Part shown: piece by piece, positions 8,391 through 17,507 of the stretch | Layout: each line of letters starts with the position of its first letter | Numbering within the stretch: the stretch's first letter is position 1 | NCBI RefSeq assembly: GCF_032484785.1 | Contig: NZ_JAUETR010000001.1 | Location: 3,847,501 to 3,911,500 of the forward strand | Direction of reading: 5' to 3' | Origin: Bradyrhizobium sp. SZCCHNS1050 | GTDB taxonomy: Bacteria; Pseudomonadota; Alphaproteobacteria; Rhizobiales; Xanthobacteraceae | DNA length: 64,000 nt | Program-made: the position numbers and the translations under genes | The notes under the pieces: model-generated | The model's database searches: none | Told to the model about the DNA's origin: nothing | The model's input: only the letters and a program-made list of their open reading frames with translations

Positions 8391-11300
8391 TCAAATTCCA
8401 AGGCCTCGGCCTCTGCCGAGATCGATGCCATGAGCGAAGGCCAGTTCCTGGCCGAGCCGGCGGCCTGTTTCGAATGCGATGCCGAGGTCTTTCTTGCGAC
8501 TGGCGAGGATAGATTCCAGTTGCGGATCGCGCTCGAGGCTTTTGGCCATATCGCACATCGCGGAGCGGGCGGCCTTATAGCCGGAGATGTCGCCAGCTTG
8601 ATACAGGCGCTGGCTGGCGTGGTCGAGCTTCTGCCAATGTTCCACGAACCCGTCGGCCCGACGGCTCGGATCGATGCGTAGTTCGGTTTCGATCTGGAGC
8701 GCGCGAACCGCGCGGCTGACCTGGCCCCCAGCCGCCTCGCGAGCCAGTTCTGGGCTTTGCTTGTACGCGGCCTCAGCATCATGCGAGCCATAGGGCCGCA
8801 CCGCCTCGAAGGCCTGGCGGGCCTTCTGTAGCTCTTTGACTTGGTCCGGACTTGCCACACCGCCTGTCTCCTTTGCCGTGAAGATCGCATCCACGGCGCG
8901 GGCATGGCGCACCAGCGCTCGGGTCCGCACGCGACGCAGTTCCTTGTCCGCCTCTTCGGCCACCTTCCTGTCCGCCGCTTCGGTGGCGCGTGGCTCGGCT
9001 CTTGCAACGCTGCTTTCCCTTTCCGGCGATCCGCGCTCGGGCCTCCGTCCGCCATCCCGGTCGCGCACCTCTCCAGGGACGCGAACGCCGTCGAACATCT
9101 CGCGCAGCTTCTCCGGCACAATCTTGCGCACGATCTCGGCCACGCGCTCGCGGAAGGTGATCCCACGCCGCTCGGCGTAACTCTGGACCGGATCGACGCG
9201 CTCGTAGTCCGAAGCCATGTCCTTGGCGCGATCGAGCGACAGGACTCGGCTGAGCCGGTCCTGACCCGCAAAATCGTCACGGCCATAATGCAGGTCTACG
9301 CCGTCGCGATGCCGCGACAGCGCGACATAGCTGCTGTGGGCGTCCATGCCCGGCGTCGCCAGCACATAGACGCGGTCCACCGTCATGCCCTGCGCCTTGT
9401 GGATCGTCGCCGCATAGCCATGGTCAATCCGGTTGTAATCCTTCAGGTCAAAGCGCACAGATCGGCCATCGTCGGTCTGCACGGTCAGGAACCGCGCGCT
9501 GACCTGTTCGACGGTCCCGAGGGTGCCGTTCTTCACGCCCAGGCCGCGCTCGTTCTGTAGGAACATGATGCGATCCCCGCAGGCGAAGGACCTCGCGCCG
9601 CGCTCGACCGCCACACGCACCTCGTCGCCGAGATCGCCGGCGGCCCGCATTCGCTCGCGCGCTGACTCGTTCAGCTCCCGCACTTCGTCGTTGGTGTGGG
9701 TGAGGATGATCCGACTCCGGTCCGGTGACGCCTGTCGGTCGCGGTCCCAGCGCGCGATCAGATCGTCGCGTGCCTGCTCGCGGGTCTGGACCTCATGCAC
9801 CATCCCGTGGGAGCGGTAAGCTCCGAGCGCTTCCCCCACTTTGCCGGTCGCCAGATCGCGCGTGGCATCGCGCTGCCAGTCCTCCCGCTGACGCCGCACT
9901 TCACTGATTTCCGCCCCGCTGTGACGCTCATGGATAGACCGGAACGACGCGCCCGCTTCGATCGCCTGCAGCTGCTGCGGATCGCCGACCAGCACCACCT
10001 TGGCGCCAGCTTCCGCCGCATGAGACAGCACGCGATCGAGCTGGCGCGCGCCGACCATGCCGGCTTCGTCGATGACCAGCACATCGCTCGATTTGAGCAG
10101 ATCACGGCCCTGTCTCCAGCCATGCTCCAGGCTGGCAATCGTGCGTGACGCAATGCCCGATCCGCTTTCGAGATTTTCCGCCGCAATGCCGGACAGCGCC
10201 ACGCCACGAACCTCGAAGCCGGCCGCTTCCCACGCCTCCCGCGCCACCCCCAGCATCGCGCTCTTTCCCGTCCCGGCATGGCCGACGACGATGCTGAGGT
10301 CGCGTCCGTCCGTGACATGCGCCAGCGCCTCGGCCTGCTCGGATGACAGGACCAGGCCGCGCGCTTCCGCATGCGCCAAAGCTATCCTGCGCTCCGCGTC
10401 GCGCACCTCATGAAGCTCCCGGTCAGCCATCCGTTCAGCGGCCCTGTGCAGGCGCTGTTCGGCCTCGATCATTCCGCGGGTGGTGAACCGATCCTCGCCG
10501 CGGGCGTCCTTACCGAGTTCGACCAGATCGGGCGCTCCCTGCATCGCGCCCATGACCTGGTTGAACTGGTCGATCCCGTCACTGTGACGGTGGGCGAACT
10601 TGGCCAGGTCGCGTCGCGTGAAGGTCGATTGCTGCTGGGTGATCGCGTCCAATCCAAGCGAGGGATCCGCGATAATCCGCGCGCCATTGCCGCGCGCGAT
10701 CTCCCGGTGCATCTCGGCCCGGTCCGCCTGACCGACTTCGCCCGCGGTGCCTCGGACCTCGATCCGTTGCGCCGGTGCGCCGATCTGAGTCTGTGGCTCC
10801 AGCGCGATGCCCTGGGCTTCCAGACTGCGATGGTCGATCCGCGCGTCGATGTCGAGCTCGGCCAGGCGTTCATTGGCAAGCTCAGCCCAACGCTTCCGCC
10901 AGCGCTCCACCATCTCGGTGCGGTTCCAGTCCCGGACCTTCTGACCAAACCCATTCCCGTCCACTGCGCGCATGGTCAGCATGACATGGGCATGGGGCTT
11001 GGGCATGCCGTCCTCGGCTCTGTCCCAATGCACATTGAGGTCGGCGATCATGCCAAGACCGACGAACTCGCTCCGAACGAAGTCCCGAGCCAGCTCGATC
11101 CCCTGCGCCTCAGTCAGCTCGCGAGGAAGGGCGAACTCGACCTCACGGGCCAGCTGCGCATCCTTCCGGACTTCGCACGCCTCGACATCGTTCCAGAGCC
11201 GAGCGCGGTTACTCCAGGCTTCCGGCGTGCCTTCAGGCAGCATCACCTCGGAATGGACGACGCCGTGCTTTCCGGAAAAGTCCTGCTCACGGCCCAACCG

Positions 11301-11402
11301 CTCGTCACGCAGCCGTGAAGCGGAGCGGTAGGCGGCCGACGCCACCGCGCTGCTCCCGGCCTTCCGGCCAATGATCTTGACGTGAAGATGATAGATCGCC
11401 AT
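8391..11402 (-). CDS. traA: Ti-type conjugative relaxase TraA (MobA/MobL relaxase plus helicase)
   Basis: TraA nicks oriT, stays covalently bound to the transferred strand and unwinds DNA. The 1003 residues show the N-terminal MobA/MobL relaxase domain (MAIYHLHVKIIGRKAG; AAYRSASRLRDERLG), with the metal-binding His motif PKPHAHVMLTMR near residue 137. A superfamily-I helicase follows, with Walker A VVGHAGTGKSAML near 375-385, Walker B VLVIDEAGMVGARQL near 440 and a UvrD/TraI-type C-terminal motif ATIHKAQGMTVDRVYVL. The C-terminal ~250 residues are charged and variable. This is MOBQ-type architecture, as in Ti and pSym plasmids, slightly shorter than the 1100-residue Ti TraA. It is transcribed away from the oriT-like sequence and from the TraD-like gene, the same divergent arrangement as on Ti plasmids. 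Confidence 0.93.
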   Translation of the reverse strand: MAIYHLHVKIIGRKAGSSAVASAAYRSASRLRDERLGREQDFSGKHGVVHSEVMLPEGTPEAWSNRARLWNDVEACEVRKDAQLAREVEFALPRELTEAQGIELARDFVRSEFVGLGMIADLNVHWDRAEDGMPKPHAHVMLTMRAVDGNGFGQKVRDWNRTEMVERWRKRWAELANERLAELDIDARIDHRSLEAQGIALEPQTQIGAPAQRIEVRGTAGEVGQADRAEMHREIARGNGARIIADPSLGLDAITQQQSTFTRRDLAKFAHRHSDGIDQFNQVMGAMQGAPDLVELGKDARGEDRFTTRGMIEAEQRLHRAAERMADRELHEVRDAERRIALAHAEARGLVLSSEQAEALAHVTDGRDLSIVVGHAGTGKSAMLGVAREAWEAAGFEVRGVALSGIAAENLESGSGIASRTIASLEHGWRQGRDLLKSSDVLVIDEAGMVGARQLDRVLSHAAEAGAKVVLVGDPQQLQAIEAGASFRSIHERHSGAEISEVRRQREDWQRDATRDLATGKVGEALGAYRSHGMVHEVQTREQARDDLIARWDRDRQASPDRSRIILTHTNDEVRELNESARERMRAAGDLGDEVRVAVERGARSFACGDRIMFLQNERGLGVKNGTLGTVEQVSARFLTVQTDDGRSVRFDLKDYNRIDHGYAATIHKAQGMTVDRVYVLATPGMDAHSSYVALSRHRDGVDLHYGRDDFAGQDRLSRVLSLDRAKDMASDYERVDPVQSYAERRGITFRERVAEIVRKIVPEKLREMFDGVRVPGEVRDRDGGRRPERGSPERESSVARAEPRATEAADRKVAEEADKELRRVRTRALVRHARAVDAIFTAKETGGVASPDQVKELQKARQAFEAVRPYGSHDAEAAYKQSPELAREAAGGQVSRAVRALQIETELRIDPSRRADGFVEHWQKLDHASQRLYQAGDISGYKAARSAMCDMAKSLERDPQLESILASRKKDLGIAFETGRRLGQELAFAHGIDLGRGRGLGI

Positions 11403-11431
11403 AGCGACCAGAGCATCTACACAGCGAAGCG

Positions 11432-11483
11432 TACGTCGGCACGACGTATAAGCGCGCCCTCCCTCGAAAAAATCTCGGGAGGG
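11432..11483. other. oriT: origin of transfer (oriT), Q/Ti-type nic region
   Basis: Between divergent traA and the TraD-like gene, a 7-bp inverted repeat (tacgtcg-gca-cgacgta, 11432-11448) is followed directly by TAAGCGCGCCCT (11449-11460). RSF1010/Q-type nic regions read TAAGTGCGCCCT after an inverted repeat (one mismatch here), and Ti-plasmid oriT reads CGACGTATAATTGCGCCCT, which also aligns well. A second hairpin (ccctccc/gggaggg, 11457-11463 and 11477-11483) follows. Position, orientation and sequence all fit an oriT cut by the neighbouring TraA. The comparison sequences are from memory. Confidence 0.78.
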
Positions 11484-11570
11484 ATTACCGCGTCCCAGGG
11501 TGTCCTGACGACCCTACAGCTTTGTGCTGGGTGTCGAGCTATCATTTCTCCATCAAAATTCACGGAGACT

Positions 11571-11882
11571 ATGATGCGCAAACCACGAGACTTCGATGCA
11601 GATCTCAAGGCACTCGAGGACAAGGCGCGAGGCATGAAAGCCAGCAAAGTGCGACAGCTCGGCGAATTGGTCATCGCGACTGGTGCTGATACGCTCAGCG
11701 TCGATGAACTGGCAGGCGCACTGATTGTACTGGCCGAGACGAAAGATGCCGGAAAGAGAGAGGCATGGTCCAAGCGCGGGGCCGCATTCTTTCAAAGCCG
11801 GTCGCGGCGAACTGCGCCAGCAATTGTTCGCAACATCGATGGTGCTCCTGTGTGCCACTTCGTTGGCGATCGGGAGATTTAG
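11571..11882 (+). CDS. traD: conjugal transfer accessory protein, TraD/TraC-like
   Basis: The product is 103 residues from the first of two adjacent ATGs at 11571, seven bases after GGAG. The sequence (DFDADLKALEDKARGMKAS, KVRQLGELVIATGADTLSV, DELAGALIVLAETKDAGKRE) matches the short TraD/TraC-type proteins encoded divergently from traA on rhizobial and sphingomonad mobile elements, which assist the relaxosome at oriT. It has a predicted helical, coiled-coil-like N-terminus and a basic C-terminus (AFFQSRSRRTAPA). It is divergent from traA with oriT between them. The symbol is provisional because usage of TraC/TraD differs among plasmids. Confidence 0.72.
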   Translation: MMRKPRDFDADLKALEDKARGMKASKVRQLGELVIATGADTLSVDELAGALIVLAETKDAGKREAWSKRGAAFFQSRSRRTAPAIVRNIDGAPVCHFVGDREI

Positions 11883-11998
11883 GAGGCAAGCCTTTGTCTG
11901 GGTAGGCGCTAGGAGCGCTAGCTGTATCGGCCTTGGTCACGTTTCTCGTCTGATCAAGGGCTTGCCAGTTACAACAAGTCCACTTCGGACTTTCTCTT

Positions 11999-14887
11999 TT
12001 ATGAGGCGTCGCCACTCGATGCGTCCTCTATCTGGTTCAACAATTTGGAGGCACGGACAAGGTCTTGCGTACCAAAACCTTCAGTAAATTCCCCAAAAAT
12101 TGGAGTGAGCAATTGGACTGCGTCCTTCTCGCGGCCTGTCGTCGCCCAATGAGCCGCGAGGTCAGTGGCGGTCCGAAGTGCGAAAGTCAACGCGCCGATA
12201 GCGCGGGCCTCGGCAATCGCCTGCTTGAACAGCTTTTCAGCGCGGACAGTTTCGCCTGCGTGGAGAAAGATCGATGCATTGACACGAAGGAGTTCCGAGC
12301 GGCACCAGCGTTCGCCTTGGCGTTCCTGATAAGCGATCGCTCGCCTGACGGCGTCTCGCGCTTCGGCGACCCGTCCCTGCCGAAGATAGGCGCGAGCGAG
12401 GAAAGCCAGATAGCTGCCGATCCGCATCAAGAAGCGGCATTCAATCAGTTCATCGATCGCGTCGCGAATATCCTCCACCGCCCGCCGATCGCCGCGCAAG
12501 TTGCGCAGGCAGGCGGAGAAATAGCGCTCGACTGAAACCCAGCGAGAGATGCGCTCTCGTTCCAGGTTACGACGCAAACGTTCTGTGAAGAACGCGAGCG
12601 CATCAAGATCGCCAATTTCCAGGGAGATGGGAAGAGCGGCCAGCCCGAGTGCGTTCGACTGTGATACCCAATGGCCGCCGCGGTCTGCAGCATCCACGGC
12701 GTCGCGCGCCAGCTTGGCGGCGTAGTCGGCCTGCCCCTGCATCCACGCGACGAAGGGCAGGTTGAAGCGGACGGTGATGAAGCGGTAGACCTCATTTGCA
12801 TCCTTGCGCGAACGTCCCTGGGCCAGCGAATGGGTGGACGCGAGACGATCGAGAACTGGGCGGCTTTTGCCTAATTCGCCTGCGAAGGCGTGGGCCCAGG
12901 CTAAGGCCCTGTCGGCTTCGGATGTGGCCGTTGAATCGGGGTCCCGGCCAGCCAGCGAGGTAGCCTGCTCAAGATAGGTTATGGCACGTGCGATTTCTCC
13001 GATCTGGAGCAGGTAAAACGCAAAACCTACCAGCGCGCGCTGCTGATAATCGACGTTGCCGGCGCGTGTCGCGAACGCGATGGCATCAAGCCAAGCGACC
13101 TCGTTCTCATTCGAACTCTTGCGGGCGTAGAACAGACTCCATCCGAGGGCACAGGCGAGCTTCGCTTTTGACAGATCGTCGCATGGGACGCACTTGGCCA
13201 AGGCGAGTGCGACCTCCAGCCGCGCCTGCGCCTCCGACAGGATGGAGGTTTCCGACCAGAGAGTGATAGCCGCAACCGCAAGCCTGATGCCGAGCGTGGG
13301 ATCGCCTTGATCGCCGAACGACCATGATAGTGCGCTTCTCAGATCGGCAATGCGGCCGAGGTAGCGCTCGGTCCAATCGGCCGGCTCGCGCCAATTCCAC
13401 TCCTCCTCGGACTGCTCGAACAGCGCTATCATGCGTTCCGCATGCCGGCGCATCGCCGAGCCGCACGCTGGATCGCCCCGACACCGCTCGGCAGCGTAGC
13501 GGCGTGTACTGTCGAGCAGCCGGTAGCGCAGGCTCGCGCCACGGGCCTGCGCGCTCAGCAGTGACTTGGCGACGAGGCTCCCGAGTGCGGTCACAACATC
13601 GATTGGCGTGAGCCCCGCCGCTTCTGCCACGAAGACCGCATCATCGTGCTCGAATCCGTCACTGAACACGGACAGTACGGCGAACAGCCTGGCTTCCTTC
13701 TGCGAGAGCAGCCGGTAGCTCCACTCAATCGTGGCCATCAAGGTTTCGTGACGGGGCAACGAGGTGGCGATCCCGGCCGCGGTAAAACCGAGCTTCTGAT
13801 CGAGATTGACCAATAACTCCCGTGGAGTAAACCTGCCGATCTGGGCTGCAGCCAACTCGATGGCCAATGGAAGTCCGTCCAACGAATGGCAGACCGCGGC
13901 GATTGCGTTGCAATCGTCGTCGACGAACTCGTAGTCCGACCATTCGGTGGCGCGCCGGACGAACAGCTCCACCGCCGGAAACCTCACAGCGTGATCGACC
14001 GACAGCCCGAGATCGGAGCTCGGAAATGGGAGAGAGCCAATCCGAACGACATGCTCAAGGGTGGTGCCGAGCGGCTCGCGGCTCGTGGCAAGCAGCCTCG
14101 ATGGCGATGTGTCCGTCATGAACTTGCTGGCAAAGATCGTGGTGGCGGGCAGCACATGCTCGCAATTGTCGAGGATGAGCAGCATTTGCCGCGGCCTCAG
14201 ATAGTCGAGGACAGCAGCCAGACCAATGTCCGTATTGCCTCGGATACCGAGCGCCGTCACCAGCGCCGCGCCGAACAGAGTAGGATCGGAGATCGTCGCG
14301 AGATCGACGAAGCAGACGCCGTCGCGATATCTTGAACCGTACGCCTGAGCAACGGCTAAGGCGACGGTTGTCTTCCCTATTCCCCCGGCGCCGGCCAGTG
14401 TTATGTGTCTGTCCTTGGCGAGTAGATCGGCGATGGCGGCGATATCGGCTTCCCGGCCCACGATTCCGCGCGGCAATGGCGGCTGCGTAGGCGGGAGCGG
14501 ATCGGCCAGCGTAGGCTCCTCCTCGATATCGCCGATCCCGACCCGGACATCGGCGATAAATTTGTACCCGCGCCGTGCAACGGTCGCGATGTAGATGGGC
14601 TCTATCTGGGTGTCTCCCAGCGAGCGCCGCAAGCTCCACATATTGACCTTGAGATTGCTGTCATGGACGAACGTGCCCGGCCAGGCGGCCGCCGTCAGGT
14701 CGTTCTTGCTGACGAGCTCGCCCCGGCGCTGCACCAGCAGCCGCAAGAGTTCGAAGGCCCGTCCGCCCAGTTTGACGGGGCGCTCGTCCAGTAAAAGGAG
14801 CTGACGGCCGGGGACAAGTCGAAAAGGACCGAAGCTGAACGTCAGCTCCTGTCGGGGGACGCCCAGTTTCTTTGTGGCGGTCCGCAT
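11999..14887 (-). CDS. winged-helix/NB-ARC (STAND) transcriptional regulator, copy 1
   Basis: This 962-residue regulator has an OmpR-type DNA-binding winged helix (residues ~17-110: FSFGPFRLVPGRQLLL, LGGRAFELLRLLVQRRGELV, SLGDTQIEPIYIATVARRGY) fused to an NB-ARC/AAA signal-transduction ATPase. Walker A is GAGGIGKTTVALAVA near 171, Walker B MLLILDNCEHVLPA near 239, and the Arg-sensor region LLATSREPL near 265. The C-terminal ~450 residues are helical TPR-like repeats that usually sense a ligand or partner. It closely resembles the second copy at 19521-22358 in domain order, length and motifs. It probably controls the neighbouring enzyme genes; the ligand is unknown. Start ATG 14887 has no strong ribosome site. 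It is followed, upstream on its own strand, by a decayed aldo/keto reductase. Confidence 0.85.
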   Translation of the reverse strand: MRTATKKLGVPRQELTFSFGPFRLVPGRQLLLLDERPVKLGGRAFELLRLLVQRRGELVSKNDLTAAAWPGTFVHDSNLKVNMWSLRRSLGDTQIEPIYIATVARRGYKFIADVRVGIGDIEEEPTLADPLPPTQPPLPRGIVGREADIAAIADLLAKDRHITLAGAGGIGKTTVALAVAQAYGSRYRDGVCFVDLATISDPTLFGAALVTALGIRGNTDIGLAAVLDYLRPRQMLLILDNCEHVLPATTIFASKFMTDTSPSRLLATSREPLGTTLEHVVRIGSLPFPSSDLGLSVDHAVRFPAVELFVRRATEWSDYEFVDDDCNAIAAVCHSLDGLPLAIELAAAQIGRFTPRELLVNLDQKLGFTAAGIATSLPRHETLMATIEWSYRLLSQKEARLFAVLSVFSDGFEHDDAVFVAEAAGLTPIDVVTALGSLVAKSLLSAQARGASLRYRLLDSTRRYAAERCRGDPACGSAMRRHAERMIALFEQSEEEWNWREPADWTERYLGRIADLRSALSWSFGDQGDPTLGIRLAVAAITLWSETSILSEAQARLEVALALAKCVPCDDLSKAKLACALGWSLFYARKSSNENEVAWLDAIAFATRAGNVDYQQRALVGFAFYLLQIGEIARAITYLEQATSLAGRDPDSTATSEADRALAWAHAFAGELGKSRPVLDRLASTHSLAQGRSRKDANEVYRFITVRFNLPFVAWMQGQADYAAKLARDAVDAADRGGHWVSQSNALGLAALPISLEIGDLDALAFFTERLRRNLERERISRWVSVERYFSACLRNLRGDRRAVEDIRDAIDELIECRFLMRIGSYLAFLARAYLRQGRVAEARDAVRRAIAYQERQGERWCRSELLRVNASIFLHAGETVRAEKLFKQAIAEARAIGALTFALRTATDLAAHWATTGREKDAVQLLTPIFGEFTEGFGTQDLVRASKLLNQIEDASSGDAS

Positions 14888-15125
14888 TGAGCAAAGCCAA
14901 TCGGTCGACGAGATCGACTGGTAATATCATGACCTGAAAAGTTGTTAAAGCGAACCATTTGCAATTGCACGAGTGCAGCGCAAAATTCCTCGTCCGAGGC
15001 CCAACTGGCTACTTTTTGGGCACACTGCGAACGGCCGTGCTTATCGGCCCGATGGCTCGTCATGGAGTTGCGGAAACTTGGCGGAGCACTCTTTCGAATT
15101 GCACTTCAGTGAGGAAGCGGAGCTG

Positions 15126-15295
15126 GGGGTTGAAGAGCGCTTCGGAGCGCAGCTCGCGCCAGATTCGGCGGGGATGACTTCCGCAAGCGCCGCGCCACCC
15201 TCGGCAAAGCGGCCTGGGCGGCTCGCGCGGGAATGACGGCTGCCACGACCGGGTTTGCCAGTGCGTACCGCAGACCCGACGCCTTGGCAGCAAAT
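15126..15295 (-). pseudogene. remnant of aldo/keto reductase 3' end
   Basis: The stretch aligns base by base with the 3' part of the intact aldo/keto reductase at 24030-25043. On minus it encodes GLRYALANPVVAAVIP, matching GLQFALANPAVAAVIPGASR of the intact gene, and in another frame AEGGAALAEVIPAE, matching ADHAALAEVIPTE. The frame is broken by at least one indel and everything upstream of the last ~60 codons is missing. It occupies the same position relative to the STAND and AraC genes as the intact gene does in module 2. Confidence 0.8.
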
Positions 15296-15637
15296 GAAAA
15301 CGTAAGCAGTTTCATAGCTGGTCCTGATCCTTGGCGACATTGCCGTTTGATACGCTCTTTAGCGCGCGTGATCAGTTCCGATATTTCTCAGTCCTGCGCG
15401 ACGATGATCGCATCTTCCTCATCTGCGGTGAGGGCAGCTTCCAGGCAGCGGCGCGCGAGTGCAACCTGTTGCTCGCCTTTAACCCCTTTTAACCGAGCCA
15501 CGTCTGGACTTCGCTGTCGCGCCTTGTGAGAATTTCAGCATCGGCGTCGCAGTGGCCCGGGGCTGCACTCATTGACCGGACGGGATGATCGCTCTTGCGG
15601 TAGGAGGCCGGAAATCACCTCGCTTGCGCAGGCCGTG
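15296..15637. other. non-coding stretch, relic of the divergent AKR/AraC promoter region
   Basis: No gene is visible. Segments at about 15375-15430 (cgatatttctcagtcctgcgcgac) and 15480-15520 (ccttttaaccgagccacg...tggactt) resemble 25175-25230 and 25290-25325 in the intact divergent region, so this is the homologous intergenic region with the reductase 5' end deleted. Confidence 0.6.
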
Positions 15638-16209
15638 ATGGCATTCGTGGCTCATGGAGATCAGAAGTACCGAAACAGCGAGAAACTCGCAGCGGCCGAC
15701 GACTGGCCAGGGCTGAGCATAGAACATCGTAAGTTTGCAGCAGGATGCCAGGCGACGCCGATTCCCTTCTGCACCGAGCTGGTGATGCTGCTGTCAGGCG
15801 GCGGAATTGTCTGTCGCACCGGAAATGGAGAAATCCAGAAGAGCCTAGCGCGGCGCGGCATGAGCTACCTCGTCCCAATCGGGACGCAAGAAAGTCATGT
15901 CGAGCTTTCGGACTGGCCTGTCTCAGCCCCTATCATTTCTGCAGGCTGTTTCGCGAAGCGATCGGATTGTCACCGCACCGATACGTAACTGACCGGCGCG
16001 TTCGGGCTGCGCAGCACGAACTCGCGCGTAGCCGACCCTCCCTGGTGGAAATCGGCCCTGGAATTCGGTTCTGGCTCGCAAGCGAACTTCACGCGTGTCT
16101 TCCGCAAGGCTGCAAACCTCGCTCCGAGGCAGTACGCGAATTGTGCTTCGGCCAGATCGAGGCAATTGCCGATAGGCCTGATCCGAATGACCGCAGGGAT
16201 TGCTCATGA
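15638..16209 (+). pseudogene. AraC-family regulator, pseudogene with internal deletion
   Basis: It is paralogous to the intact AraC gene at 25405-26340. From ATG 15638 it reads MAFVAHGDQKYRNSEKLAAA and continues colinear through YLVPIGTQESHVELSD. It then jumps at about 15915 to sequence equal to the HTH part of the intact gene (ACLSPYHFCRLFREA, in the next frame). About 360 bp, corresponding to 25684-26046, are missing, and the junction shifts the frame. A further single-base loss (near 16055) breaks the second helix-turn-helix. The translated frame stops at 15988. The product could not bind as a normal AraC dimer, so this copy is dead or makes only a truncated N-terminal protein. Confidence 0.85.
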
Positions 16210-16211
16210 TC

Positions 16212-16230
16212 CCGCAGGATTCGCAAATAC
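16212..16230. promoter_or_regulatory. 19-bp motif shared with the intact AraC locus (copy 1)
   Basis: ccgcaggattcgcaaatac differs at two positions from 26343-26361. Each copy sits just after the AraC frame and 65-140 bp before the first plus-strand enzyme gene. It may be an operator for AraC or the STAND protein in the promoter of the downstream genes. Confidence 0.4.
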
Positions 16231-16296
16231 GGTTCTGGGACCAGGCGATAGTGTCACTGCGAGATCTTTCTTTATGGGCCTTACAGGAAGCCGATC

Positions 16297-16974
16297 ATGA
16301 CCCAACACGTCCTGTTTATCGTCAGCAACGCAGCAGTGATCGGCCCACAGAACCGCAAGACGGGCTTCTTTTTCGCCGAGGTTGCGCATCCGTTCGATGT
16401 TCTTGACAAGGCAGGCATCGCGGTTGAGTTCGCTTCCTTGAGAGGCGGATGGACGCCCTATGACGCCTACGACGAGAAAGATCCTGCGCAAAAAGCCTTC
16501 CTTGAAAGCAAGGCTTTTCGCCGTCTCAATCGCAGCCGCAAGCTGGCCGAGGTGGATGCTGCGGATTTTGATGCGATACTGGTGCCAGGCGGACTTGGGC
16601 CGATGGTCGATATCCAGCGAAACCCTACCGTTCATGATGCGGTTGTGCGTGCGTGGAGCACGGGAAAATTCGTGACGGCCGTTTGTCACGGTCCATGCGC
16701 GCTTCTCGGAGTAGACCTTGGCGACGGCAAGCCGTTCGTGCGGGGAAGAAAGCTAACATCGTTCTCGAAGAAGGAAGAGTACGACTACGCACGTGAAGAT
16801 GTTCCTTACGAGCTTGAAGATGCTTTGAGGGCCGAGGGCGCTGAATATACGTCTGCGGAAAACTGGCAGCCCCACGTCGTCGTCGATGGGCGCCTCATCA
16901 CCGGGCAAAATCCTGCATCGGCCGGGCTCCTGGCAAAGGAGCTGCTGGCGGCACTCAGAAGCAGCCGCGCATAG
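16297..16974 (+). CDS. DJ-1/PfpI (Hsp31-like class I glutamine amidotransferase fold) protein
   Basis: This 225-residue cytoplasmic protein has the DJ-1/PfpI fold: MTQHVLFIVSNAAVIGPQN at the start, an acidic residue in the FFFAEVAHPFDVL region, FDAILVPGGLGPMVD, and the nucleophile Cys in FVTAVCHGPCALLGV. The length and the 'nucleophile elbow' AVCHGP match the Hsp31/YajL-like branch, described as glyoxalase III, deglycase or chaperone. It is the first plus-strand gene after the AraC pseudogene, followed after 45 bp by an ABM protein. That suggests an operon for dealing with reactive carbonyls or oxidised metabolites. The exact reaction is unknown. Confidence 0.82.
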   Translation: MTQHVLFIVSNAAVIGPQNRKTGFFFAEVAHPFDVLDKAGIAVEFASLRGGWTPYDAYDEKDPAQKAFLESKAFRRLNRSRKLAEVDAADFDAILVPGGLGPMVDIQRNPTVHDAVVRAWSTGKFVTAVCHGPCALLGVDLGDGKPFVRGRKLTSFSKKEEYDYAREDVPYELEDALRAEGAEYTSAENWQPHVVVDGRLITGQNPASAGLLAKELLAALRSSRA

Positions 16975-17019
16975 CTGGACCGCTGAGGTAGCAGTCTCAA
17001 AAAGAGGTCGGTTCAAACA

Positions 17020-17310
17020 ATGCCGTCAAAGATCACTGCCATTCTGGTTGCCCACCCTGGCAAGGGCCTCGAGCTTAGAGAGCTACTTGTCGGGATGGCG
17101 CCACATTGCAGAGCAGAGCCAGGAAATCTGCGTTGGGACATTTGGCGCGACAGTGTGGATGATCATCGTTACGTTCTAGACGAACTCTATCGAGACGGTG
17201 CTGCGGTCGAAGCGCATCGGAACTCGCAGCATTATCAAGAGTACCTGGCCAGGGTGCCAAAACTGGCCGAACGTACGGCAGTCGTCGCGGAGGCCGTGGA
17301 CGTCAGATAA
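17020..17310 (+). CDS. ABM-domain (antibiotic biosynthesis monooxygenase/YgiN-like) protein
   Basis: This compact 96-residue protein has one ABM domain: KITAILVAHPGKGLELREL, then CRAEPGNLRWDIWRDSVDDHRYVLDELYRD, and HRNSQHYQEYLA, with the typical conserved His. Family members are small dimeric ferredoxin-like enzymes that oxidise quinols or aromatic compounds without cofactor. It lies 45 bp after the DJ-1-like gene. Module 2 also carries an ABM gene (22561-22983), but that one has a signal peptide and is on the other strand. Substrate unknown. Confidence 0.8.
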   Translation: MPSKITAILVAHPGKGLELRELLVGMAPHCRAEPGNLRWDIWRDSVDDHRYVLDELYRDGAAVEAHRNSQHYQEYLARVPKLAERTAVVAEAVDVR

Positions 17311-17507
17311 TCGCTGTAATCCGCATGTCGGCAATGTCGCGGAGCTTCAGTTGCCACAACGCGAAGACAGCCGAGCCGGACAGATCACGCACGCAATCGC
17401 GCTTCCTTCACGGAGTTGAAGGTCGACCGATAAGCAGATTAACGAGGTGATGTCGCTCACACTCGGCTATCGCGAAAGAACCCGGGTGTACGACCGAAGG
17501 AGTTGCG

